Below are positions 1 through 8,241 of a stretch of 64,000 nt of DNA, one piece after another. The notes beneath the pieces were generated by a model. The model was not told the origin of the DNA and searched no databases. It saw nothing but the letters and a program-made list of their open reading frames with translations. Source of the DNA: Oceanobacillus caeni. Lineage in GTDB: Bacteria; Bacillota; Bacilli; Bacillales; Amphibacillaceae. The stretch spans positions 124,001 through 188,000 of the forward strand of contig NZ_JAHHXM010000001.1 of assembly GCF_019037185.1 (NCBI RefSeq). The letters run 5' to 3'. The first letter of the stretch is position 1; every line of letters starts with the position of its first letter. Made by a program: the position numbers and the translations under genes.

Positions 1-371
1 TCTTCTCCGTATCTTTTTAAAACTATAAAGCCTAGCAAGCCGATACTAGCTTTCTTTTCATAATATTCTGCTACCTCTGTAAAACAATAAATAGTTTCAC
101 CAACGAGTAGTGGTCGTTTATAATGATATGTCTGCTCACCATGAATTAACCCAACATTTGGAAGATGTAATTCTTCTATTTCACCGTAATCAAAGACTCG
201 GGGAAAAGTTGGTGGTGCAATATTTCCTTTATACCTTGACTTTTTTCCATATTCTTCATCTATAAATAATGGATGTGAATCCCCTATAGAATCCGCAAAT
301 CTTTTTACCATGCCCATTTCCACAATATTTTTTACTTTTTGGGATTTTTTTCCGATTACATTTTTATACAA
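1..371 (-). CDS. MaoC-like (FAS1-type) dehydratase N-terminal domain, partial
   Basis: This reading frame is open from a TTG start to the window edge, so only the first 123 residues or so are seen. The start is set by GGAGGG eight bases before TTG. The protein opens LYKNVIGKKSQKVKN and continues with FADSIGDSHPLFIDEEYG, APPTFPRVFDYG and HGEQTYHYKRPLLVGE, the pattern of the N-terminal hot-dog domain found in FAS1-like dehydratases of the MaoC group, which hydrate or dehydrate enoyl-CoA or hydroxyacyl-CoA. It lies 17 bp after the reductase gene and is the third gene of the operon that starts with the acyl-CoA dehydrogenase. A second hot-dog half would be expected next, outside the window. Confidence 0.75.
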   Translation of the reverse strand, partial: MYKNVIGKKSQKVKNIVEMGMVKRFADSIGDSHPLFIDEEYGKKSRYKGNIAPPTFPRVFDYGEIEELHLPNVGLIHGEQTYHYKRPLLVGETIYCFTEVAEYYEKKASIGLLGFIVLKRYGE

Positions 372-388
372 TAAAGTTCCCTCCACTA

Positions 389-1153
389 TTAATCTTTTGG
401 ACCTCCAGCTACATAGATTACTTGCCCATTGACAAAGCCAGATTTTTCATCCGCATAGAAAGCTACTGCATTCGCGATATCCGAAGGCTTTCCACTGCGA
501 CCAACAGGAATTTGCTCTACACTTAACCGTACCATCTCGTCAAAAGAAATACCGATTCTTTCTGCCGTTGCTTTCGTCATATCTGTTTCAATAAATCCCG
601 GCGCAATGGCATTAGCGGTAATTCCATATTTACCTAATTCTATCGCTAGAGTCTTTGTAAATCCTTGTATACCTGCTTTTGCAGTTGCGTAATTCGCTTG
701 CCCACGATTACCTAATGCTGAAGTGGATGAAATATTAATAATCCTTCCAAACTTATTTTTAACCATGTACTTTTGTGCTGCACGAGTGGCATGAAATGCA
801 CCCTTCAAATGAACATTCATGACCTGGTCCCAATCATTATCAGTCATTTTAAATAGTAAATTATCCCGAATAATGCCAGCATTATTCACAAGAATATCGA
901 GTGAGCCAAAACGACTAACCACTTCTTCCATTGACTCTTCTACTTCATTAGCATGAACAACATCTACTACTTTTGTATAAATTTCATATCCTTCCTCTTT
1001 GAATTCTTGTGCCATTTCCCTTAAAGCCTTTTCATTAACATCTACAACTGCTACCTTTGCCCCTTCTTCGGCAAATAATTTTGCAATACCTTTTCCTATT
1101 CCACGGCTTCCACCTGTGATATAAGCTACTTTTTCATTAAATCGGTTGGACAT
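389..1153 (-). CDS. SDR-family 3-oxoacyl-[ACP/CoA] reductase (FabG-like)
   Basis: This 254-residue protein is a classical short-chain dehydrogenase. It has the NAD(P)-binding TGGSRGIG motif near residue 14, NNAG near residue 90, the catalytic serine in NISSTSALG, and YATAK as the YxxxK pair. It most resembles FabG-type beta-ketoacyl reductases, but its position between an acyl-CoA dehydrogenase and a MaoC-like dehydratase suggests work on CoA esters in beta-oxidation rather than fatty acid synthesis. The ATG follows GGGGGA by nine bases. The gene is 21 bp downstream of the acyl-CoA dehydrogenase and clearly in the same operon. The substrate is not known. Confidence 0.9.
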   Translation of the reverse strand: MSNRFNEKVAYITGGSRGIGKGIAKLFAEEGAKVAVVDVNEKALREMAQEFKEEGYEIYTKVVDVVHANEVEESMEEVVSRFGSLDILVNNAGIIRDNLLFKMTDNDWDQVMNVHLKGAFHATRAAQKYMVKNKFGRIINISSTSALGNRGQANYATAKAGIQGFTKTLAIELGKYGITANAIAPGFIETDMTKATAERIGISFDEMVRLSVEQIPVGRSGKPSDIANAVAFYADEKSGFVNGQVIYVAGGPKD

Positions 1154-1174
1154 AATTCTTATTCCCCCTAGTTA

Positions 1175-2350
1175 TTATAAATATTGTCCTAATTTCACAT
1201 TACCTTTTAGTAAATTTCTAGAAATGATTAAACGTTGTATTTCATCCGTTCCATCATAAATTCTCCATAGTCTAGCTTCCCTGTACCAACGTTCGATTGG
1301 TAATTCTTTGGTATACCCCATTCCACCGTGGATTTGAAGGACACGATCAATGACACGATTTCCCATGTTTGCTCCATATAATTTCGCCATTGATGCTAAA
1401 TGACGATTATCTTCTCCATTATCTAAGGTAAAAGTCGCATTTAAAACAAGCCATTTTGCAGCTTCAATCTCAACTGCAGAATCAGCAATTTGCCACTGAA
1501 TTGCCTGTCTATCAGCAATTGGCTTACCAAATGTCTCCCGTTCTTTTGAGTAATCGATTGCCATTTGTAACAATCTCTCTGATGCACCTACTGCTGTTGC
1601 GCCGACAACCCATCTTGCAAAACCGATCCATTCTAAACCAAGTTGATACCCATTATCAACTTCCCCTAAAATGTTTTCTTCCGGTACTCTGACATTGTCA
1701 AATACTAATCCAGCTGGTCCCCATTCTCCCATCGTATGAATATATTCTGATTTCCATCCCATATCACGATCTACAATAAAACAAGTAACCCCTTCTCTTC
1801 CTGTGCGAGCATGTTTCTCTTTATCCGTAATAGCCATCACCATCACAAAATCTGCTTCATTCCCACCTGTAATAAATGTCTTTTCTCCATTAATAACCCA
1901 CTCGTTGCCATCTTTTACTGCTGTCGTTTTAATATTTCTCGTATCTGAACCTGCACCTGGTTCGGTCATCGCAAAGCATGACTTCTTATCCCCATTTATG
2001 GTAGGAATAAGATATTTTTTCTTTTGTTCATCATTTCCATAGTAAAGAATATTATCTGCTGTACCTCCAAACTGGAATGGCACAAAGGTCTTGGATACCT
2101 CCATAATTACAAGTGCCATCATCATTTGTCCTAAATCTGCTCCACCATATTCAGCAGGAGTATTGATTCCCCAAAATCCTGCCTCTTTCGCTTTTAATTG
2201 AAGCTCTTTTAACTTTTCATTTGATAGACTAGGTCTGCCCTCTCGTTCATTTCTTAGTACCTCGTTTTCAAGTGGAATTAACTCCCTTTCTACAAATTTC
2301 CTAATCGTTTGTTGTACCATCTTTTGTTCATCTGTTAAACGTAAATACAT
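1175..2350 (-). CDS. Acyl-CoA dehydrogenase
   Basis: This 391-residue protein has the usual length and layout of soluble FAD-dependent acyl-CoA dehydrogenases: a helical N-terminal domain, the FAD/substrate segment CFAMTEPGAGSDTRNIKT, the beta domain with NGEKTFITGG, and a C-terminal helical domain with the conserved segments RETFGKPIADRQ, QIHGGMGYTKELPIERWYR and YDGTDEIQR. It would oxidise an acyl-CoA to the trans-2-enoyl-CoA and pass electrons to ETF. It is the first gene of a minus-strand operon that continues with the reductase and the dehydratase. The ATG follows AGGAGAGG. A palindromic operator candidate lies 43 bp upstream (2393-2410), which suggests control by the TetR regulator of this island. 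Confidence 0.93.
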   Translation of the reverse strand: MYLRLTDEQKMVQQTIRKFVERELIPLENEVLRNEREGRPSLSNEKLKELQLKAKEAGFWGINTPAEYGGADLGQMMMALVIMEVSKTFVPFQFGGTADNILYYGNDEQKKKYLIPTINGDKKSCFAMTEPGAGSDTRNIKTTAVKDGNEWVINGEKTFITGGNEADFVMVMAITDKEKHARTGREGVTCFIVDRDMGWKSEYIHTMGEWGPAGLVFDNVRVPEENILGEVDNGYQLGLEWIGFARWVVGATAVGASERLLQMAIDYSKERETFGKPIADRQAIQWQIADSAVEIEAAKWLVLNATFTLDNGEDNRHLASMAKLYGANMGNRVIDRVLQIHGGMGYTKELPIERWYREARLWRIYDGTDEIQRLIISRNLLKGNVKLGQYL

Positions 2351-2392
2351 GTTATCCTCTCCTATTCTATTAGTTATAAGTTTAAAATCTGC

Positions 2393-2410
2393 ATACTAAC
2401 TAGTAAGTAT
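2393..2410. promoter_or_regulatory. Operator candidate S1 (ATACT-N8-AGTAT palindrome)
   Basis: The 18-bp sequence ATACTAACTAGTAAGTAT has perfect five-base half-sites and lies 43 bp before the acyl-CoA dehydrogenase start. Four similar palindromes occur at 11247, 14143, 29931 and 32754, each in front of a gene of the acyl-CoA island. Binding by the TetR protein at 30002-30568 is an inference. Confidence 0.7.
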
Positions 2411-2510
2411 GTTTCTATTAAAAAAAGGAAAATTATGATGTTATACCCCTCTTCATTTATTATATTTCGCTGAATCTCAAATTTTCCCTTTATTTTACTA
2501 TAAAATAATA

Positions 2511-3746
2511 TTAATCAACGGGATAAGTTCCAACTTCACCATTTTCTACGATTCCAGCATCATATTCCCATTGTAATGCACCATCTTCGGCAATCCCTTC
2601 AAGAGGAAGAACCAATTCTTCTTCAGATAGATTCTGAATCCCTTCGTTAACTGCTTTCATAATGGCTTTTCTATCTTCAACAGTACCTGCTGCCTTCATG
2701 GCTCCCACCAATACATATAAACTCTGATAATTTAATGCCGTTTCCGAAGTCGCATAAGGCTCATTATAAAGTTCTTTATATTTCTCAACAAAAGTAGTAC
2801 TTGCATCCGTATTTAAGTCTTCTATAGGAAGAGAGCCAATAGAACCAGTTAACATCTCATATCCTCCCAAGAATCCTGACATTTCTTCAAGCTTTGCTTG
2901 ATCCATAATCATAAAGCCACCTTCAAATCCCAATTCCTTTGCCTGCTTAATTACAAGCGCAGTTGGTTCAGATGGTCCGCCGACAAAAAGAACATCGGGG
3001 TCTGTAGCTAAAGCGTTTGTCATGATTGTAAAATAATCCGTTTCCTTCGCGAAGTCTATCTCTGTCTTGTAAATTATTTCTCCACCTTTTTCTTCCCAAA
3101 CTGGAACAATTGATTCAGACCAATCTTTCCCATACTGAGAATTCGTTGGAAGTAATGCCATCTTAGTCCCAAAGTTTTCGATCATATAATTACTATATGG
3201 TTCAGACCAAATATTGTATTTAGGTGGAATGCCAATCATCAATTCATTTCCTTGCTCATATTGTCTTGGCTCACTTGTATACGCCATGATTATAAAATTG
3301 TCCTGTTCATTATATACCTGTGTCGCAAACACACCCCCACTATGTGGAATCCAAACGGCCACAGGTTCATTCTCTGAAACCATTCTTTTTACGTTGACAC
3401 CTGTCTCGTTCGGTAAATATTTATCGTCAAGTGCTACAATTTCAATCTTATAGGTGGTTCCATCTACGTCAAAACCGGTTTCATTAATTTCATTTGCAGC
3501 CATTTCCAATCCATTTAAAACATTTAAGCCATATTGCGCACCTGGGCCACTTAACGGTCCGCTGTATCCTATCTCTACAACTTTTTCTCCCTCTTTCACT
3601 TTCGGTGTTTTTACTTCCACCTCACTTGCTTCCGTACTCTCGGCATCATTATCCGTTGATTGGTTATTTGAGACATCAACACATCCAACTAAAATCAAAG
3701 CAATTAAAAGTAAACCAAATAAGGAAATCTTCTTTATATTGAACAT
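2511..3746 (-). CDS. ABC importer substrate-binding lipoprotein (Liv/branched-chain amino acid type)
   Basis: This 411-residue protein starts with a lipoprotein signal peptide (hydrophobic stretch ending LILVGC, lipid cysteine at residue 22), then a Ser/Thr/Glu-rich linker, then a periplasmic-binding-protein type 1 fold (Peripla_BP_6), with GYSGPLSGPGAQYGLNVLNG at the start of the fold and LLPTNSQYGKDWSESIVPVW later. It should be anchored outside the membrane and deliver ligand to the LivHMGF permease encoded upstream. Many Liv-type systems carry aromatic or fatty acid-like ligands instead of amino acids, and the neighbouring acyl-CoA genes favour an organic acid here; that is inference. It is the second of two tandem paralogues and the only one with an export signal. 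Confidence 0.9.
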   Translation of the reverse strand: MFNIKKISLFGLLLIALILVGCVDVSNNQSTDNDAESTEASEVEVKTPKVKEGEKVVEIGYSGPLSGPGAQYGLNVLNGLEMAANEINETGFDVDGTTYKIEIVALDDKYLPNETGVNVKRMVSENEPVAVWIPHSGGVFATQVYNEQDNFIIMAYTSEPRQYEQGNELMIGIPPKYNIWSEPYSNYMIENFGTKMALLPTNSQYGKDWSESIVPVWEEKGGEIIYKTEIDFAKETDYFTIMTNALATDPDVLFVGGPSEPTALVIKQAKELGFEGGFMIMDQAKLEEMSGFLGGYEMLTGSIGSLPIEDLNTDASTTFVEKYKELYNEPYATSETALNYQSLYVLVGAMKAAGTVEDRKAIMKAVNEGIQNLSEEELVLPLEGIAEDGALQWEYDAGIVENGEVGTYPVD

Positions 3747-3819
3747 TCCATTCCCCCTACTTTAAATTCTAGTAAGCTGTCAATCTATTACTAATTATTT
3801 ATATTACGGACAAAGATTA

Positions 3820-4848
3820 TTATTCGAGTGGTACAGAAATTACTTCTCCATCTTTAACGGCACCAGCATTAAATTCCCACTGTAGGCTTCCAACATCATT
3901 GATCTCATTTAGCGGTATAACCATTTTCTCCACTGGAACATTTGGTATTCCTTCATTTACAGCATCCATAATCTCTTTCGGTTTATCAACTGTACCAGCA
4001 GCCTTCATTGATTCAACTAATACATATAGTGATTGGTAACTTAATGACGAATCCGCTGTCGCAAACTTTTCTTTATAAACCGATTTATATTTCTCTACAA
4101 ATATATTACTAGCTTCCGTATTATACTCTTCAATTGGATAGGCACCAATAGAACCATTCAACATATCATAGCCCTCTTCTAGAAATCCCGACATTTCTTC
4201 AATTTTAGCCTGGTCCATCACCATAAAAACACCTTCAAATCCTAAGTCTTTTGCCTGTTTAATTACTAGAGATGTTGGTTCAGAAGGTCCTCCAACAAAT
4301 AGAACATCTGGGTTTGTATTTAATGCATTTGTCATAACCGTAAAATAATCAGTTTCCTTGGCAAAATCAATTTCACCTTCATATACAATTTCTCCACCCA
4401 TTTCTTCCCAAACCGGTTTAATTACATTAATCCAATCCTTACCATACTGGGAATTGGTAGGAAGTAGGGCCATTTTATTCCCGAAGTTCTCCATCATGTA
4501 CTTACTGAATGTCTTGGGCCATATATTATACTGTGGGGAAACGCCAATCATCAGTTCATTTCCCTGTTCATACATCCTAGGTTCGCTTGTCTGTGCCATT
4601 ATGATTAAATCCTCTTGTTCATTAAAAACCTGTGTTGCAAATACCCCTCCACTATGAGGAATCCACACCGCTATCGGATCATTTTCTGAGATCATTCGCT
4701 GAACATTCACACCGGTTTCATTTGGTAAATACTTATCATCCAATGCAACAATTTCAATTTTATACGTTTTTCCATCCACCTCAAAACCCTCTTGATTGAT
4801 CTCTTCAGCTGCCATTTCCAGTCCATTTAATACATTAATATGCTTCAT
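3820..4848 (-). CDS. Truncated paralogue of the Liv-type substrate-binding protein, no signal peptide
   Basis: This 342-residue protein aligns almost end to end with the downstream substrate-binding protein from its residue 80 or so onward (NVLNGLEMAAEEIN, VWIPHSGGVFATQV, LFVGGPSEPT, MVMDQAKIEEMSGFL). The lipobox, linker and first beta strand of the fold are absent. The start MKHINVLNG follows a perfect AAAGGAGG six bases away and lies directly after livF, so it is probably translated, but the product should stay in the cytoplasm and lacks part of the first lobe. It looks like a tandem gene duplicate that lost its 5' end when the copy was joined to the livF end. Whether it has any function is unclear. 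Confidence 0.75.
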   Translation of the reverse strand: MKHINVLNGLEMAAEEINQEGFEVDGKTYKIEIVALDDKYLPNETGVNVQRMISENDPIAVWIPHSGGVFATQVFNEQEDLIIMAQTSEPRMYEQGNELMIGVSPQYNIWPKTFSKYMMENFGNKMALLPTNSQYGKDWINVIKPVWEEMGGEIVYEGEIDFAKETDYFTVMTNALNTNPDVLFVGGPSEPTSLVIKQAKDLGFEGVFMVMDQAKIEEMSGFLEEGYDMLNGSIGAYPIEEYNTEASNIFVEKYKSVYKEKFATADSSLSYQSLYVLVESMKAAGTVDKPKEIMDAVNEGIPNVPVEKMVIPLNEINDVGSLQWEFNAGAVKDGEVISVPLE

Positions 4849-4874
4849 TTTTACCCTCCTTTTTGGAAGTAAAT

Positions 4875-5594
4875 CTATGCACCAATATAGGCCTTACGTA
4901 TTTCTTCATTATTGAATAGTTCATTACTAGTACCCTTCACAACGATACGACCATTTTCAATGACATATCCTCTATCTGCAATTTTCAATGCAGCACTAGC
5001 ATTTTGCTCTGCTAAAAGTATGGTAGTGCCTTCTTGATTAATTTGCTGAATAATTTCAAACATCTGTTTTACTATAAGTGGTGCTAAACCTAGTGACGGT
5101 TCATCCAACAGGAGAAGTTTGGGTTTCGCCATTAAAGATCTACCAATGGCAAGCATTTGTTGTTGACCACCACTTAATGATCCAGCCGCATCGTCTTTTT
5201 TATCAGCTAAAATCGGGAATAATTCATATACGTGCTCCGTTGACTTCTTAATCTCAGTTTTATTTTTTCTATGAACATATGCACCCATTTGCAAATTCTC
5301 ATATACTGACATTTCAGGAAATAGTTTTCTACCCTCTGCGCATTGAACAATTCCTAACTTGACAAGTTTGTCAGGGGATATACCGTTTACCTTTTGATCC
5401 AAAAAGCGAATTTCTCCATTACTTGACTTATTTAGACCACTAATAGCGCGGAAAATAGTACTTTTCCCTGCACCATTAGCCCCTAATAGAACTACCAATT
5501 CACCATGACTAACATCCATATTAATTTGCTTTAGTGCAGTAAACGAACCATACTTTACTTCTAAATCAGATATTTTCAACTTCAACTGACTCAT
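4875..5594 (-). CDS. livF: Liv-type ABC transporter ATP-binding protein LivF
   Basis: This protein of about 239 residues is an ABC ATPase with Walker A GANGAGKS, signature LSGGQQQM, Walker B LLLLDEPSLGLAP and the LAEQN switch histidine region replaced by glutamine-asparagine as is usual for LivF. The start at MSQLKLK is chosen because AGGGAG lies eight bases before that ATG; a GTG three codons earlier overlaps the ribosome binding site. It overlaps the end of livG by about 29 bp, a sign of translational coupling. It would form the ATPase dimer with LivG under the LivH/LivM permease. Confidence 0.92.
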   Translation of the reverse strand: MSQLKLKISDLEVKYGSFTALKQINMDVSHGELVVLLGANGAGKSTIFRAISGLNKSSNGEIRFLDQKVNGISPDKLVKLGIVQCAEGRKLFPEMSVYENLQMGAYVHRKNKTEIKKSTEHVYELFPILADKKDDAAGSLSGGQQQMLAIGRSLMAKPKLLLLDEPSLGLAPLIVKQMFEIIQQINQEGTTILLAEQNASAALKIADRGYVIENGRIVVKGTSNELFNNEEIRKAYIGA

Positions 5595-6351
5595 CTTCGT
5601 CACTCCCTAAATATGCTTCAATAACAACAGGATTGTTTTTAATCTCATCCGGAGTTCCTTCAGCAATTCGTTTACCTTGGTTTAAGACCATTATTCGATT
5701 AGCTAAGGACATAATCATAGACATTTTGTGTTCGATTAAGCATACCGTAAGCCCGCTATCTGCCATCTTTTGTATTAATGAACTGAGCCCATCTGTTTCA
5801 TCTGGATTAACACCAGCAGCAGGTTCATCCAATAATACAAGCTCTGGATCCGTTGCAAGTGCAAGTGCAAATGCAACTCGCTTCTTCTGTTCCTGACTAA
5901 TATTCGCAATTGGTTCATTCGCTAATTCCGTCAATTCCACAAAATCTAATGCCTGATATGCCTTTTCCATGCTTTCCTTTTCTTCCCTTATCTCTCTTTT
6001 CGTCCGCAAAATTGCATCCCAGAGACCCGACTTCGTTCTTAAACGATTACCGATGATGACATTATCAAGAACGGTTGCATCCTCAAATAAATTCGTTGTT
6101 TGAAATGTTCTTGCAATCCCCAACCTGGCAATTTTATTAGGGGGCATTTTTGTAATATCATTACCATTGAATGTAATCTTTCCTGAAGTAGGAGGGTGAA
6201 AACCGCTAATCAAGTTAAAAAATGTTGATTTTCCTGCACCATTAGGTCCTATAACTGCATGAATATCCCCCTTTTCCACCTTAAGGTCAACTTGATCCAC
6301 TGCCTGTAATCCACCAAAAGTTTTAGATAAATTATCCACTATTAATACCAT
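5566..6351 (-). CDS. livG: Liv-type ABC transporter ATP-binding protein LivG
   Basis: This 261-residue ATPase has Walker A GPNGAGKS, Walker B LVLLDEPAAGVNPDET and H-loop LIEHKM, with the LivG hallmark ARTFQTTNLFEDATVLDNVI. The signature segment reads NISQEQKKR where most LivG proteins have L(A/S)YGQQRR, so the canonical Gly of the LSGGQ-type motif is replaced. The stop of livM and the start of livG overlap, and the gene runs into livF. The partner LivF has a regular signature, so one ATP site of the heterodimer may be degenerate. Assignment to LivG is firm; the effect of the motif change is inference. Confidence 0.9.
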   Translation of the reverse strand: MVLIVDNLSKTFGGLQAVDQVDLKVEKGDIHAVIGPNGAGKSTFFNLISGFHPPTSGKITFNGNDITKMPPNKIARLGIARTFQTTNLFEDATVLDNVIIGNRLRTKSGLWDAILRTKREIREEKESMEKAYQALDFVELTELANEPIANISQEQKKRVAFALALATDPELVLLDEPAAGVNPDETDGLSSLIQKMADSGLTVCLIEHKMSMIMSLANRIMVLNQGKRIAEGTPDEIKNNPVVIEAYLGSDEDESVEVENI

Positions 6352-7352
6352 TAGCCAACCTCCTTCACATCGGGATAACCTTCATTGGAACCAGGCTTTT
6401 TCCTTCTCTGTCTTATTTTTCTTTTAATACCTTCTATCGCACCAACTATGCCATTTGGATAAAAAATGACAATAATAAGCAAAATTGGTCCAAATAAGAG
6501 CATTTTGTATTCTTGCATAAATTGAAGTGATTGGGTAAGGAATACAATCAAAAGTGTACCTATAATTGGACCTGATAACGTACCTAAGCCACCGATGACA
6601 AGATAAATCAACATTTCAAACCCTAAAAATATAGCTCCTACCTCTGGTCCAATAAATCGTACAAAGGATGCATATAAGGCACCCGCAATAGCTGCAAAGA
6701 AACAGGAAATAACGAAGGCTAGAAGTTGATTTTTCTTTGTAGAAATACCTATCGTTTGGGCAAGTTCTTCACTGTTTCGAATCGCAATAAAAGTACGCCC
6801 CAGTAAGGAATGAACAATTCTTTTCGTTATAAAAATAGTTAAAATAAGAAAGAACAGAAATAAATAATATTGTGATGTTAGACTTTCAAAAGTGATCGGC
6901 CCAATCGGAGTCGGTCCAGGTATTCCAATTAGTCCCCTTACTCCTCCTGTTAATGTATCCCACTTATCAATAATCAAATAAATAATATATCCTACACACA
7001 TCGTATAAATTGCAAAGAAGTGGCCATTTGTCCTAAGGGAAATTAGACCTACCAAGAATCCAAGGATAATAGACAACACACCAGCAGCTAAAAATGCAAG
7101 CCAAAAATTCCATTCAGCCTTTACTGTCAATAATCCAAGTGTATAAGCACCTATTGCAAAGAAACCAACATGAGCTAGTGACAAGTTTCCAGTATATCCT
7201 GTAAAAATATTTATTCCGTACACACTAATACTCCAAATGCAGACTAATGCTAGAACATGTAAGATATATTCATTCGGTACGATGAATGGCATGATAAGAG
7301 CTAGAACCAACACGAATATTAAACCATTGCGTTTGGATAATAATTTTTCCAT
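6351..7352 (-). CDS. livM: Liv-type ABC transporter permease LivM
   Basis: This 333-residue membrane protein has about eight to ten hydrophobic helices and the LivM features SVYGINIFTGYTGNLSLAHVGF near residue 42 and the EAA-like loop around RNSEELAQTIGIST that contacts the ATPases. It follows livH with start and stop sharing one base (7352), so translation is coupled. The C-terminus is basic and cytoplasmic. It would form the membrane channel with LivH for the ligand bound by the lipoprotein encoded at 2511-3746. Confidence 0.92.
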   Translation of the reverse strand: MEKLLSKRNGLIFVLVLALIMPFIVPNEYILHVLALVCIWSISVYGINIFTGYTGNLSLAHVGFFAIGAYTLGLLTVKAEWNFWLAFLAAGVLSIILGFLVGLISLRTNGHFFAIYTMCVGYIIYLIIDKWDTLTGGVRGLIGIPGPTPIGPITFESLTSQYYLFLFFLILTIFITKRIVHSLLGRTFIAIRNSEELAQTIGISTKKNQLLAFVISCFFAAIAGALYASFVRFIGPEVGAIFLGFEMLIYLVIGGLGTLSGPIIGTLLIVFLTQSLQFMQEYKMLLFGPILLIIVIFYPNGIVGAIEGIKRKIRQRRKKPGSNEGYPDVKEVG

Positions 7353-8215
7353 TAATTAACCCTCCCTGGGAATAATCCTGTTGGTTTTACAGATAAAATT
7401 ATTACTAACAACACAAAAGCTATGATGTCTTTATAATCCCCAGAAATATATGTGGCACCAAAACTTTCAACAATTCCTAAAATATAGCCTGCTATAATGG
7501 CACCCGGAATACTTCCCATACCACCGATAATGATAATGACAAACGCCTTCATAATGACTAGATCCCCCATACCCGGAAATACTAGATTTATTGGAGAGGC
7601 TAATGTTGCAGCAGCTGCAGCCAATATACCAGATATTGCGAAGGTTAACATAGCTACCGTATTAGCATTAATTCCAACTAAAAATGCCCCCTCTCTGTTT
7701 TGCGCCATTGCGACAATCGCGGAACCTATCATCGTTCTAGTTAAAAATAGATGGAGAATTATCATGATAATCACTGTAGCAACAATAACAATCAAACGTT
7801 GCTGAGTCACAGTAATACCTAGTAAATTTATTGCATTTCCATATGGACTTGACATCTGTTGATAATTTGGTCCCCAAATAACTTGTGCAAAGGCTACTAG
7901 AAATAACAGAATCCCAATTGCTCCCATCATTTGATGTAATGCTTCAGCCTTTCTCAATGGATGGAAAATGATACGTTCCGATAATACGGCGAGAGAGGCA
8001 ATAGCTAACATGGATATAAACATTGCAATCCAATATGGAATTCCAAATATAGTCATTACGGTCAGGGTGACATATGCCCCTACCATGTAAAAGGCACCTT
8101 GTGCAAAATTGGGAACATGTAGGATACCAAAAACCATGGTTAAGCCAAGAGCTACCAAACTGTACACGCTACCATTAGATAAACCATTTAATAGCTGCTG
8201 AAAAAATAAATCCAT
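7352..8215 (-). CDS. livH: Liv-type ABC transporter permease LivH
   Basis: This 287-residue membrane protein has the LivH opening LLNGLSNGSVYSLVALGLTM, then VFGILHVPNFAQGAFYM, and the cytoplasmic loop AMAQNREGAFLVGINANTVA that docks the ATPases. Its length and seven to eight hydrophobic helices fit the family. It is the first gene of the livHMGF block and lies 26 bp after the broken symporter gene, so it is likely on the same transcript. The ATG follows GGAGGGGG. Confidence 0.92.
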   Translation of the reverse strand: MDLFFQQLLNGLSNGSVYSLVALGLTMVFGILHVPNFAQGAFYMVGAYVTLTVMTIFGIPYWIAMFISMLAIASLAVLSERIIFHPLRKAEALHQMMGAIGILLFLVAFAQVIWGPNYQQMSSPYGNAINLLGITVTQQRLIVIVATVIIMIILHLFLTRTMIGSAIVAMAQNREGAFLVGINANTVAMLTFAISGILAAAAATLASPINLVFPGMGDLVIMKAFVIIIIGGMGSIPGAIIAGYILGIVESFGATYISGDYKDIIAFVLLVIILSVKPTGLFPGRVN

Positions 8216-8241
8216 TTTCCCCCTCCTAAAAAAATCCCGAA

